NCBI GenBank assembly: GCA_036403815.1
Contig: DASWQH010000031.1
Coordinates: 1 to 64,000 of the forward strand
Direction of reading: 5' to 3'
DNA length: 64,000 nt
Origin: JACVRN01 sp036403815
GTDB lineage: Bacteria > Acidobacteriota > Blastocatellia > Pyrinomonadales > Pyrinomonadaceae
Shown: piece after piece, positions 32,574 through 41,003 of the stretch
Numbering within the stretch: the first letter of the stretch is position 1
Layout: each line of letters opens with the position of its first letter
Position numbers and translations under genes: made by a program
The notes under the pieces: generated by a model
Seen by the model: the letters and a program-made list of their open reading frames with translations, nothing else
The model's database searches: none
What the model was told of the DNA's origin: nothing

Positions 32574-33923
32574 ATGAAAGTAAGAAAGATTGTGCCCTCT
32601 CGTGCCCTCATCATAGTCTTGTGCTGCGCGCTCTTTGTAAGCGGCGCAGTGCAGCCTGCCTTTGCTCAGGACGCCAAGCGCTTGGAGCGTGAGCGCGAGC
32701 GCGGCCTGCAAATGTTGAAAGGTACGAAAGACCTCATCAAGGAGAATTACTACGATACTGGCTTTCACGGCATAGACCTTGAAACGCGCTTCAAGGCCGC
32801 CGAAGAGAAGATGAAACAGGCCGACTCTCTAGGCCAAATCTTCGGCATCATCGCGCAGGCTGTGGTGGAGCTGAACGATTCGCACACCTACTTTGTTCCT
32901 CCGCCGCGCCCTGTGTTTATAGAGTACGGGTGGCGCATGCAGATGATCGGTAACGACTGCTATGTCATAGCCGTCAAGCAGGGCAGCGACGCAGAGGCGA
33001 AAGGACTGAAGCCGGGCGACATGGTGCTCTCCGTTGACGGCTTTAAGCCCACTAGAGAGACTATCTGGAAGATGTGGTACAACTACAATCTTCTGCGGCC
33101 TACGCTTGGAATGCGCGTCGTGGCTCAGAATCCCGCCGGAGAGCAGCGCCAGTTGGATTTGAAAGCTGAAGTAGTCAAGACAGACCGCGCCGTTAATATT
33201 ACGCAAATTCGCAACGAGATTCTGGATGACGAAGAAGACGAAAAGAACCGGCCTATCTTTTACGAAGTCAATAGCGACGTAATCATCTGGAAGCTGCGCG
33301 CCTTTAACATCACCGAAGGCAAAGTGGACGACCTGATGAAGACAGTCAGAAAGCACAAGGCGTTGATTCTTGACCTGCGCGGCAACGGCGGCGGTTACGT
33401 TAAAACCCTCGCGCGGCTCGTCAGCTACTTCTTCGACAAGGAGATAAATATAGCGGAGGTCAAGCGGCGCAAGAAGACAGAGCAACAGAAGTCCAGGCCG
33501 CGTAGCGCCGACAAGGTTTTTACGGGTAATCTAACCGTGCTGGTTGACAGCCAGTCCGGCTCGGCAGCGGAAATGTTTGCGCGCGTCGTGCAGCTTGAAA
33601 AGCGCGGCACAGTGATAGGCGACCGCACCGCCGGTGCCGTCATGCAGAGTCTCTTTCATACGGCTATGGTTACGGATGCCAGCAGCAGCAACGTAGTCGT
33701 CTTCGGCGTCAGCATCACGGACGCGGAGGTTATTCTTTCGGACGGCAAGGTGCTTGAGCATGTCGGCGTGATGCCGGATGAGTTGAAGCTGCCGGTGGCG
33801 GCTGATATGTCAGCCGGGCGTGATGCGGTGCTCTCTTATGCCGTCGCACTTGCCGGGGCGACCCTTGCGCCAGAGAAGGCCAGCCAGCTTTTCCCATACC
33901 AGTGGACGCGAATGCCCAACTAG
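32574..33923 (+). CDS. secreted S41-family peptidase with PDZ domain
   Basis: A 449-residue serine peptidase. Residues 1-33 are a signal peptide (ALIIVLCCALFVSGAVQPAFAQ). A PDZ domain follows (about 110-200: YVIAVKQGSDAEAKGLKPGDMVLSV), then the S41 core with VIIWKLRAFN, ALILDLRGNGGGYV and the nucleophile region VDSQSGSAAEMFA, near residue 329. The motif after it, IGDRTAGAVMQS, lacks the Lys used by classical Ctp/Prc proteases, so it is closer to tricorn-type S41B enzymes. GGAAGG lies eight bases before the ATG. Likely role: periplasmic protein turnover. Confidence 0.88.
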   Translation: MKVRKIVPSRALIIVLCCALFVSGAVQPAFAQDAKRLERERERGLQMLKGTKDLIKENYYDTGFHGIDLETRFKAAEEKMKQADSLGQIFGIIAQAVVELNDSHTYFVPPPRPVFIEYGWRMQMIGNDCYVIAVKQGSDAEAKGLKPGDMVLSVDGFKPTRETIWKMWYNYNLLRPTLGMRVVAQNPAGEQRQLDLKAEVVKTDRAVNITQIRNEILDDEEDEKNRPIFYEVNSDVIIWKLRAFNITEGKVDDLMKTVRKHKALILDLRGNGGGYVKTLARLVSYFFDKEINIAEVKRRKKTEQQKSRPRSADKVFTGNLTVLVDSQSGSAAEMFARVVQLEKRGTVIGDRTAGAVMQSLFHTAMVTDASSSNVVVFGVSITDAEVILSDGKVLEHVGVMPDELKLPVAADMSAGRDAVLSYAVALAGATLAPEKASQLFPYQWTRMPN

Positions 33924-34204
33924 CTTAACGTAAGGCGCGAGATTAGAAAGAGCCGTTTTTAAGCCCCGTCAGGGGCGGCAGATTGTAGCCCACGGCGCGA
34001 GCCGTGGGAATTGAGCAGTATTGAAAGTTAAAAGCCCCTGTAAGGGGCGAAAGATTCTCTAGACTGGATTTCTTTCGCCCCTTTCAGGGGCTTCTCATAT
34101 TGGTTGGCATGCTATCCCCACGGCGCGAGCCGTGGGCTACAATCTGTCGCCCCTTTCAGGGGCTAAGAGGGTAGTCTGATTATGTCGCGCCTCACTTTAG
34201 CTTA
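33921..34204. repeat. palindromic element, family B (copy 3), with flanking 7-bp direct repeat
   Basis: TAGCTTA at 33921-33927 and again at 34198-34204 flanks an element whose ends ACGTAAGGCGCGA and TCGCGCCTCACTT are inverted repeats. Inside are two AGCCCC...GGGGCG hairpins, two CCCACGGC-type hairpins and the central GCCCCTGTAAGGGGCGAAAGA pair. The left direct repeat contains the stop codon of the S41 peptidase gene. Confidence 0.75.
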
Positions 34205-34251
34205 GAAAGGCAAAGTAAGGTGAAGTTCAATTTTCTTACCTTTTACCTTAC

Positions 34252-34527
34252 TTAATGAGCGCCTGCTGTATAGCCTGTGTCGGTCAGGTCTTCGACGCGC
34301 CAGCGCAACTCTGCTTCTTCGAGCACGATGCGGCCACGCTCGTCCACCATGTAGTCCGGCTGGTCGTGAAAAGCCCAGGCGTAGCGGCTGAATAGAAAGA
34401 AGATATTGCCGAAGCCCGTTTGAATGGCTGCCTTACCCGTCTGGAAAATGGAGCGGCGCGTGCGGCTGGCGACGACCTGTGCTCCCTCTGGAGTGTTGTA
34501 TATTCCTCGTTCTCTTAACACTTTCAC
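34252..34527 (-). CDS. hypothetical protein
   Basis: A 91-residue protein with a GTG start and no recognised domain. It has a basic N-terminus (KVLRERG, ASRTRRS), a hydrophobic middle (GFGNIFFLFSRYAWAFH) too short and aromatic to be a sure membrane helix, and an acidic end. Bases around it look coding, and no longer competing frame is present. It ends in the space after the family B element. Confidence 0.45.
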   Translation of the reverse strand: MKVLRERGIYNTPEGAQVVASRTRRSIFQTGKAAIQTGFGNIFFLFSRYAWAFHDQPDYMVDERGRIVLEEAELRWRVEDLTDTGYTAGAH

Positions 34528-34696
34528 CCTTTGGTTCTCTCCCTGATGTGTGAGACTTGGGGAGAGTACATTTTAGATGCGCCGCCCGCGCCGCGAGATT
34601 GCCTGTGAAAAAGAGTCCGAAGGCTAAGACCGCGCGCCTCAAATCGAAGTGACGCCACCTTGAAAGAAGCCTCCGGTCTAAGGTACAAACTAAAAG

Positions 34697-34747
34697 ATTG
34701 ATTCATTTGTTCATCGGTTCATTGGATCAATGAGAAAATGAATCAAT
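34697..34747. repeat. hairpin with ATGAATCA-type arms
   Basis: ATTGATTCATT (34697-34707) pairs with AATGAATCAAT (34737-34747). The loop repeats TTCATCGG/TTCATTGG in tandem. It lies just before the small gene at 34760. The same ATGAATCA words recur in the hairpin at 40149-40283. Confidence 0.6.
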
Positions 34748-34759
34748 GGATGAATCGAA

Positions 34760-35017
34760 ATGACTCTGGAAGAAGACCAACAAATAGAGTTTCGCGCAGT
34801 GATACTGGTCAAGGAAGACACTCTGGCATTGGTCGGAATGGCGACCACGCCGGAGGGCGCACGCGTCGCTAGGTTTGATCCGCGCGCCGAACCACCCGTC
34901 AGCCTAGGGCCGTTTGAAGACCCGCCGAAAGTGGCCTACGCCTTTCGCCGCTCCGTGCAGACCAGCAAGACCAACGGCTGGACGGTGGTTTACGACGGCC
35001 CGCCGCTCGCAGGCTGA
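34760..35017 (+). CDS. hypothetical protein
   Basis: An 85-residue protein without signal peptide or membrane helix. It looks like a small beta domain (IEFRAVILVKEDTLALVGMA, GWTVVYDGPPLAG) but matches no family I know. The segment GARVARFDPRAEPPVSLGPF is conserved-looking linker. It lies upstream of the coiled-coil/J-like gene in the same direction with a 72-bp gap, so the two may be cotranscribed. Confidence 0.5.
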   Translation: MTLEEDQQIEFRAVILVKEDTLALVGMATTPEGARVARFDPRAEPPVSLGPFEDPPKVAYAFRRSVQTSKTNGWTVVYDGPPLAG

Positions 35018-35089
35018 AAAGCCGTGAATCGTAAATCGTGAATCGTCAATAGAGAAGAAGCAGTTTCTTAATATTAAAGCCTGTACGTC

Positions 35090-35821
35090 ATGCAAAGCCT
35101 CAGTCTTCACAAGCAAGAGACAGAAAAAGAGCCGCTTGATACAGCCTCTGAGATTGCGCGCCTTGAAGGATTACTGAAGGAGCGGCGGCGCGAGCTTGCG
35201 GCGTTGCAGGAAGAGATGCGTCTCTTCAGGACGCGGTATACGCAGGTGGTCGGCAGCCGACTGGCCGAGCTGGCGGAAATCGAGCGCGAGATTAAGCAGG
35301 CCAAAGCACGCATGCTCGGGCTTGAGGCAGAAGAGACGGAAGATGCAGCAGGCGACGAAGAAAGGGACGAGCACAGCACGCAACAGGGCGCGCTTCCCGT
35401 AGGCAAAGCTATGCGCAAGCTCTTCTGGGCGGTCGCCAAGATGTTTCACCCGGATCATGCTTCGGACGAAAGGGAAGCGAGAGCGCGTCACACCGTCATG
35501 GCCGAGGCGAGCCGCGCTTACCGCGAAGGCGATGTGGAGAGCCTGCACACCCTGCTCGGAGATGAACAGTTGCAATCCCTTTGCGCCGTAGGCGGCAACG
35601 ACGCCGGGGCGTTTGACCCGGAAGCGCGACTGCTCGGTCTTGAAATAGAGCTGCGCACGGCGGAGTTCGGCATCAAGCGCATCAGGCAGGACGGTCTTTA
35701 CCGAACCATGCTCAAGGTCGAAGAAGAAGCCCTTGAGGGGCGCGACGCGCTCACGCAGATGGCCGAACAGATTAACAGGCAGATAATGAAAGCCCGCCAC
35801 CGCCTCGCGCATCTATCCTAA
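35090..35821 (+). CDS. coiled-coil protein with a J-like (HPD) domain
   Basis: A 243-residue protein. Residues 15-80 form a charged coiled coil (LEGLLKERRRELAALQEEM and following). Residues 105-155 resemble a J domain: KAMRKLFWAVAKMFHPDHAS contains the HPD tripeptide in its normal place between two helices, then ARARHTVMAEASRAYREGD. This would let it stimulate an Hsp70/DnaK chaperone. The C-terminal half is another helical, charged region. No DnaK gene is nearby. Confidence 0.7.
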   Translation: MQSLSLHKQETEKEPLDTASEIARLEGLLKERRRELAALQEEMRLFRTRYTQVVGSRLAELAEIEREIKQAKARMLGLEAEETEDAAGDEERDEHSTQQGALPVGKAMRKLFWAVAKMFHPDHASDEREARARHTVMAEASRAYREGDVESLHTLLGDEQLQSLCAVGGNDAGAFDPEARLLGLEIELRTAEFGIKRIRQDGLYRTMLKVEEEALEGRDALTQMAEQINRQIMKARHRLAHLS

Positions 35822-35851
35822 GAAGCATTTTGTAAGATCAGATTGGCCTGT

Positions 35852-36044
35852 TGTCCCGTAGGGACACTTGATAATAGCCCAGTGATTTATCACTGGGAAT
35901 ACTTGATGAAGAAACAGAGTAGAGTCCCGTAGGGACGACTGAAAGGAAAGGTTCAGTCATCCCTACGGGACTCTACTTTCTTTCCTACCCGTTTGACCCA
36001 GCGATAAATCGCTGGGCTATTATCAATCGTCCCTTGCGGGACTT
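35852..36044. repeat. palindromic element, family A (copy 4)
   Basis: Two GTCCC-type hairpins, two CCCAG(T/C)GAT...CTGGG hairpins and the central GAGTCCCGTAGGGACGACTGAA inverted pair. Terminal GAAGCTGTTTGAAAA repeats have decayed. It fills the gap between the convergent J-like and S9 peptidase genes. Confidence 0.75.
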
Positions 36045-36069
36045 TCCAAACATCTCTCTAACTCATATC

Positions 36070-38007
36070 TCAAAGATTCTCAATCACTACAGGCTCTACC
36101 TCGTCGGCTAATTCAAAGCCGAAGATTCTTGAGTAGAAGTAAAGCTCGCCGTCCAGGGCGCGGCGTATGTTTTCCGCGCGGCGGAAGCCGTGCTGCTCGC
36201 CCTCGAAGGGAACATAGGCAACGGGCAATCCCTTCTCTCTGAGCGCCTCGACCATCATCTCCGCCTGGTTCGGCAGAACTACCTTGTCTTCGAGTCCCTG
36301 AAAGAAGATGACCGGACACGATAGACGTTCGGTGAAGTAAAGGGGCGAGCGCTCGCGGTAGAGGTCTGCGCGCGCAGGATACGGGCCGATTAAACGGTCT
36401 AGATAGCGCGATTCAAACTTGTGCGTTTCGGTGGCTAAGGCCGCTAGGTCGCTGACGCCGAAATGGCTTGCGCCTGCTTTGAAGAGGTCGCGGAAGGTCA
36501 GAGCGCAGAGCGTCGTGTAGCCTCCGGCGCTGCCTCCGTCAATCGCGCAAGCTTCAGGGTCGGCCAGCCCGCGCTCTATCAGATAGCGCGCGCCGTTCAC
36601 GCAGTCGTCAACATCCACTATGCCCCAACGGTTGTTGAGCCTGCGGCGATACGCGCGGCCATAGCCAGTGCTTCCGCCGTAGTTGACATCCAGAACCGCT
36701 ATGCCGCGACTCGTCCAGTATTGAATGCCCAGAGCGAAGGTCGTGGAAGTTGATGAGGTCGGCCCGCCGTGGCTTTTGACCAGAAGTGGCGGGCGCGTAC
36801 CATCGGGCGCAACGTAGTCGCAGTTGTGTGGCGGATAGTAAAAACCGTGCGCGGTCAGTCCATCTTCGGTTGGAAACTCTATAGCCTGCGACACGGAGAT
36901 GTAGCATTCGTCAATCTGTAAATCGGTCGCGCGCCGCAGTACTTCCATCTTCATCGTACTCAAATCAAGACGAACGACCGCTGCGGCTTCGCTCGGCGAG
37001 CCTGCGCGAAACGAGGCGCGGCCACCTCCTGCGCGCACGTAAGTAATATCCGAATAAGGAGTCTCGATTGGTTCAAGACTACCGTCGCTCGTGCTCAGGC
37101 GTGCAAGTCTCGCGCGCCCCTTCTCTATACGGGCGCAGATGATGGAAGCATCGGATTCGAATGCGTACATGGACATGCCGAAGACCCACTGCGGCTGACC
37201 AAATTCCGCCTCCATAGGACAGAGCGCCTCCGCTTCCACGTCCTGATTCAGGCGATAGAGATTCCACCAGCCGCTCCGGTCTGAGACGAAATAGAGCGTG
37301 CCGTCGGGCGACCATTCGGGTTGAAAGACTGACTCGTCCTCTCCGCCCGCGACGCGCCTGGCCTCACCAATCGCTCCGTATTCGTCCATCTCGCACAGCC
37401 ACAACTCGCACCCGTCCCAGGGCATGTTCGGATGATTCCACGTCAGATACGCGAGCCGCTTGCCGTCTGGACTGAGGCGCGGGCTGGCGTAAAAATCGTT
37501 TCCAGTTGCGAGCACCCTTCCGGCATCATTGCCTTCAAGGCTGATAGCGACGATTGTATTCACGGCCTCTCGCTCGCTCTCCGTGTGGTCTTCGCGCACC
37601 GCGACCAGACAATTGCGTCGCGCATCGACGACCATGTCGGCATAGCGCATATTTTCGGAGGGCGTCAGCGGCTCAGGCTCTTTCGCATCCAGCAGCTTTC
37701 GATAGATTCTCTGGTCTGCAAAGTTAGAGAAATAGACCGTGCCGTCCGAGACCGTATAATCGCCTCCGCCGTACTCGTGAACACGCGTGCGCGCATTGAA
37801 GTCTAGCGGCGTCACGTCTTCTATCTGCCCATCCGCGCTGCGCCGTACGATGCAGCTACGACCCCCCTCCTGCGGGCGCACCTCTATCCAGTAGGTGTCT
37901 TCACCATCAAGCACAATCTGACCCAGACTGATTGACCCCTTCACAATCAGCTCTGACGTAATAGGCGATTTCCATGACCCGTAGGGCGCAACGCGCGTTT
38001 GAGACAT
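36070..38007 (-). CDS. S9-family peptidase (prolyl oligopeptidase/acylaminoacyl peptidase type)
   Basis: A cytoplasmic serine peptidase of about 645 residues. The N-terminal two thirds are a beta-propeller with repeats such as SPDGKRLAYLTW and SPDGTLYFVSDRSG. The C-terminal alpha/beta-hydrolase domain has DGGSAGGYTT (nucleophile Ser), GLEDKVVLPNQ (acid) and EQHGFRRAEN (His). A longer frame begins at 38061, but ATG 38007 has AGAGGA eight bases upstream and the usual MSQTRVAPYGSWKSPIT start. It probably degrades short peptides. The toxin gene ends only about 60 bp upstream on the same strand. Confidence 0.92.
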   Translation of the reverse strand: MSQTRVAPYGSWKSPITSELIVKGSISLGQIVLDGEDTYWIEVRPQEGGRSCIVRRSADGQIEDVTPLDFNARTRVHEYGGGDYTVSDGTVYFSNFADQRIYRKLLDAKEPEPLTPSENMRYADMVVDARRNCLVAVREDHTESEREAVNTIVAISLEGNDAGRVLATGNDFYASPRLSPDGKRLAYLTWNHPNMPWDGCELWLCEMDEYGAIGEARRVAGGEDESVFQPEWSPDGTLYFVSDRSGWWNLYRLNQDVEAEALCPMEAEFGQPQWVFGMSMYAFESDASIICARIEKGRARLARLSTSDGSLEPIETPYSDITYVRAGGGRASFRAGSPSEAAAVVRLDLSTMKMEVLRRATDLQIDECYISVSQAIEFPTEDGLTAHGFYYPPHNCDYVAPDGTRPPLLVKSHGGPTSSTSTTFALGIQYWTSRGIAVLDVNYGGSTGYGRAYRRRLNNRWGIVDVDDCVNGARYLIERGLADPEACAIDGGSAGGYTTLCALTFRDLFKAGASHFGVSDLAALATETHKFESRYLDRLIGPYPARADLYRERSPLYFTERLSCPVIFFQGLEDKVVLPNQAEMMVEALREKGLPVAYVPFEGEQHGFRRAENIRRALDGELYFYSRIFGFELADEVEPVVIENL

Positions 38008-38066
38008 ATTTGATTTCCTCTCAGAAGAATAACGAGGCTCGCTTAATTCCAGCGATGGCATTGCCT

Positions 38067-38366
38067 TTAAGGCTGCACGTCCAACTCTAAAAGACGCCTG
38101 CCATGAATGACTGCTGCAATCGTCACCTTCTCATTTTGAATGCGATAGATTATTCGATAGCTGTAAGCGAACTTCTCACGAATATTTTCATCGCCGAACT
38201 CTGGAACAACACGCCCGGCGAAGGGGAGTTGTGAGAGACTGCGCGCGGTCGTGAGAATTTTCTTTACGACGGACGCGGCATAAGCGGTCGAGTCGGCAGA
38301 AATGTAGAGGGCGATTGCTTCAACATCCTCAATGGCTCTCGGAGACCATTCTACTTCGTAAGCCAT
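38067..38366 (-). CDS. RelE/ParE-family toxin
   Basis: A 99-residue toxin of the RelE/ParE fold: VEWSPRAIEDVEAIALYIS, then LPFAGRVVPEFGDENIRE, YSYRIIYRIQ and VIHGRRLLE at the end. The conserved Arg/Tyr pattern fits ParE-like members that target gyrase or ribosome-bound mRNA; which one is uncertain. The gene overlaps the 3' end of the antitoxin gene by 16 bp, and follows it in the usual antitoxin-first order. Confidence 0.88.
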   Translation of the reverse strand: MAYEVEWSPRAIEDVEAIALYISADSTAYAASVVKKILTTARSLSQLPFAGRVVPEFGDENIREKFAYSYRIIYRIQNEKVTIAAVIHGRRLLELDVQP

Positions 38367-38539
38367 TTGCTCAATCGCCCTTCAGTCTCATCCTGCGTGA
38401 GCGTTCCCTGAGTATCGGCGGCTTCTAACCCGTGACGAACCTTTTCTATGACATATAGATGATATTGAATATCTTCCAGCGAGCAGTCATCGGGCAATTT
38501 ATCAAGCAGGGCTTCGACCTCTTCTTTTGCGGTACTCAT
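38351..38539 (-). CDS. antitoxin of the RelE/ParE-type module
   Basis: A 62-residue acidic protein: EEVEALLDKLPDDCSLEDIQ, HLYVIEKVRHGLEAADTQG, then QDETEGRLSKWLT. This short helical pattern is the common antitoxin paired with ParE-like toxins in many phyla. It lacks a clear DNA-binding ribbon-helix-helix, so autoregulation may depend on another feature. It overlaps the toxin gene by 16 bp, which ensures coupled translation. Confidence 0.82.
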   Translation of the reverse strand: MSTAKEEVEALLDKLPDDCSLEDIQYHLYVIEKVRHGLEAADTQGTLTQDETEGRLSKWLTK

Positions 38540-38652
38540 ACCTCAAAGCTCCAATATTAAGAATCAGGCCACTATGCAAGTAATTTAACATATAAATGCT
38601 CCTGCTGCTTAAAGGCTTGCAGGTTCCAATTAGCCGTTACATGTAAAGTCTT

Positions 38653-39525
38653 TCAAAAACTCACCGGGCCGCGCAGGACATCGCCAATGACGTGCATGGG
38701 AGCGCTCGCGGGCTTGCCCGCCTCGTTGACGAAGATGCCGAGCGAGTATTCGCGCGCCAGCAGCCGCTCTCTATCAACCGAATGGATTTCATGTGTCCAT
38801 GCGCCGCGCACGCGTCCCAGCTCGCAGACCCAGCTTCTAATCTCTATCGCTTCATTATCAAAAGCAGGCTCGAAGTATTCTATGTCGTGGCCGCCCTGTA
38901 GCGCGAGCCAGCCTTCTGTGCGCGTCTGCTCTACGGCATGTCCGGCAGCGCGCAGAGCGTCGAAGTAGGCTTGCTCAATCCAGTTCAGATAGACGGCGTG
39001 GTTGACGTGCTGCAATGTATCAAGCTCGAAGGTTTGCACGCGACGGCGCGTCAGGTAGCGAAAAGCATCGGTAGTCTTCTGCGCCTTCTGTATGTGTATG
39101 CCCAATTCTTCCAACGCTTCATCTGTGGGTGCGAAGCGTTCTGCAATCTCTGTAGGCAGACGCGAGAGCCTGCCCGTGCGCGAATCCAGGTAGACCCATT
39201 GAACGCGAGCGCGTGCGATGCGAGCATGGTCGCTCATGCGCGTAATCAGGTATTCGCGCGTGCAGGTTGCGCGCCGCACTTCGGAAATCCATGTCTTTAC
39301 CTCAAGCTCGTCATTGTAATGCGCGGGCAAAAGATAGCGTATTGATAACCTGCGGATGACCCAGTTTGTGCCGCGCTCTTTGTACCATGCGGGGCCGAAG
39401 CCCGCGTCGGCTGATGCTTCGATGGCGGCCTCCTGCATGTAGTTGACGTAAACGGCATTGTTGACGTGGCCGAAAGAGTCCAGTTCGTAATGGCGCACGC
39501 GGAAGCGTCTGGTGTAGTGGCGCAA
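38653..39525 (-). CDS. tandem hotdog-fold acyl-CoA/acyl-ACP thioesterase
   Basis: A 290-residue protein with two 4HBT hotdog domains in one chain. Domain 1 (about 1-135) has RHYELDSFGHVNNAVYVNYM, and domain 2 (about 150-285) has FELDTLQHVNHAVYLNWIEQA; each keeps the catalytic Asp and the HVN motif. The family hydrolyses acyl-CoA or acyl-ACP. The TTG start is supported by GGGGAG seven bases upstream. Tandem fusion gives the equivalent of a dimer, as in plant FatA/FatB-like enzymes. Confidence 0.85.
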   Translation of the reverse strand: MRHYTRRFRVRHYELDSFGHVNNAVYVNYMQEAAIEASADAGFGPAWYKERGTNWVIRRLSIRYLLPAHYNDELEVKTWISEVRRATCTREYLITRMSDHARIARARVQWVYLDSRTGRLSRLPTEIAERFAPTDEALEELGIHIQKAQKTTDAFRYLTRRRVQTFELDTLQHVNHAVYLNWIEQAYFDALRAAGHAVEQTRTEGWLALQGGHDIEYFEPAFDNEAIEIRSWVCELGRVRGAWTHEIHSVDRERLLAREYSLGIFVNEAGKPASAPMHVIGDVLRGPVSF

Positions 39526-39704
39526 TGGCGCTCTCCCCGAAAAAAATTGGTCGAATCCTTTTACACGACGCGGCGCTCATGAAGCAAAGCGTAAACGCTC
39601 TATCTGAAAAGAAAGCTGCGAAAGCTTCGGATTCCTTCAGCGCTTCTATCGCCCGCATTTGAAGCAACGTTGATTCTCCTGCCGTTTTAGTCAACAATCA
39701 TTTC

Positions 39705-40181
39705 ATGCCCTACACGCCGCTCTCCTTTGCTTACAAGCTGGCTTACACTTTGCTGCGTGTCTACTGGTTCATCTTTCGCCCGCAAATCCACGGAGTCAAA
39801 TGCCTGATAGAGTTTGAAGGCCGCATACTGATGATTCGCAACTCCTATGGAGATATGCGCTGGACGTTTCCGGGCGGCGGCTTCAAACGCAACGAGTCTC
39901 CTGAGATTGCCGCCATGCGCGAAGTCCGCGAAGAAGTCGGCATCTCGCTGACGCGCGTGCGCCTGCTGGGTGAGTACACGAGCACGGACGGCTACAAGCA
40001 CGACACAGTAAAGTGCTATGCGGTAGAGGTCACAACTCCCGGTTTCGAGATCGAAAGAAACGAGATATACGAGGCCGCGTGGTTCCCGTGGGCGGAGCTG
40101 CCTGAGCCTCTGGCCTCGGATGCCTTGAGAGTGATTGAGCTTTATCGAAATGCAGAAGGCAGAAGGCAGAATGATGAATGA
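39705..40181 (+). CDS. Nudix hydrolase
   Basis: A 158-residue protein with a hydrophobic N-terminus followed by the Nudix box GGFKRNESPEIAAMREVREE-VGI (Gx5Ex7REUxEExGU), which binds the metal for cleavage of nucleoside diphosphates linked to another group. The region HGVKCLIEFEGRILMIRNSYG is the typical first strand pair. Substrate unknown. Its 3' end forms the left arm of a long hairpin. Confidence 0.87.
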   Translation: MPYTPLSFAYKLAYTLLRVYWFIFRPQIHGVKCLIEFEGRILMIRNSYGDMRWTFPGGGFKRNESPEIAAMREVREEVGISLTRVRLLGEYTSTDGYKHDTVKCYAVEVTTPGFEIERNEIYEAAWFPWAELPEPLASDALRVIELYRNAEGRRQNDE

Positions 40182-40283
40182 AAAGAATTGATATATCGGT
40201 TCATTTCTTCAATGAATCAATGAACCGATGAATCAATGAATCAATCTTCTTAATTCATCATTCTGCACTCTGCCTTTTGCATT
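40149..40283. repeat. long hairpin with short-tandem-repeat arms, probable terminator
   Basis: AATGCAGAAGGCAGAAGGCA (from 40149) and its continuation pair with the arm ending CTCTGCCTTTTGCATT at 40283; an inner stem CGGTTCATT/AATGAACCG joins them. ATTTTTC follows the right arm. The left arm includes the stop codon of the Nudix gene. Confidence 0.65.
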
Positions 40284-40312
40284 ATTTTTCCTGTGGATTT
40301 ATTTTATCAGGT

Positions 40313-40996
40313 ATGCAACAGCAGAAATCAGCTTGCGCCAATTGCGGCGCGGAATTAGTGCCGGAGGGGCGCTTCTGTCGCAAGTGCGGTGAGCCTTCTA
40401 ATCCGCTTGAGCGCGGCAGCGTCACAGAGGTCACAACGCGCCGACTGGAAACGCCGGGGCAAGATGTAACCGGGCAGCAACCACTCGAACAACAGTCGAG
40501 CGGGCAAACCCGTGCGGGCTTAAGTGTCGAGACACAAACCCTTGCGCCCGCTTCTACGCTTAAAAGATGGCTGCCCGGTCTGGTGCTGCTATGCATAGCT
40601 ATTCTTCTTCCGGCTATCTACGTGCTGAAGAAATGGCGTCAGACGACTATAAAAATTGTGCCTCCGACGGTACAAGTCCCGGCAGTGCCAAAGCCTCCTC
40701 AGCCTCCAGAGGCTCCCGCAAAGGGAACGACCAGTTGGGCGTCGATTGACCAGAGCCTCATCTACCCCGGCGCACGCACGACGATGGTAGTATCCAAGGC
40801 CGGAGAAGGCGACGTAGTGCAGCTAGAGACGAAAGACGCCATAGACAAGGTCGCAGACTGGTATACGGCGAAATTGAAGCCTACGGAAATATTTAGAAAG
40901 CCCGATAACGTTATACTTAAGGCGGACGAGATGGCCGTCATCATCACCTCGAACGGCAGCGGCACGAACATCATGCTCAAGCAGGGCGCAGATTAA
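40313..40996 (+). CDS. zinc-ribbon membrane protein
   Basis: A protein of about 227 residues. The N-terminus is a zinc ribbon, CANCGAE...FCRKCGEP (two CxxC knuckles). A Gln/Thr-rich linker, a membrane helix (WLPGLVLLCIAILLPAIYVL) and a Pro-rich stretch (VPAVPKPPQPPEAPAKG) follow. The C-terminal 80 residues (WASIDQSLIYPGARTTMVVS, DKVADWYTAKLKPTEIFRKP) form a domain common in such acidobacterial proteins, on the far side of the membrane. ATG at 40313 is preferred to an upstream start at 40277. Function unknown. Confidence 0.7.
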   Translation: MQQQKSACANCGAELVPEGRFCRKCGEPSNPLERGSVTEVTTRRLETPGQDVTGQQPLEQQSSGQTRAGLSVETQTLAPASTLKRWLPGLVLLCIAILLPAIYVLKKWRQTTIKIVPPTVQVPAVPKPPQPPEAPAKGTTSWASIDQSLIYPGARTTMVVSKAGEGDVVQLETKDAIDKVADWYTAKLKPTEIFRKPDNVILKADEMAVIITSNGSGTNIMLKQGAD

Positions 40997-41003
40997 TCCG
41001 GTC

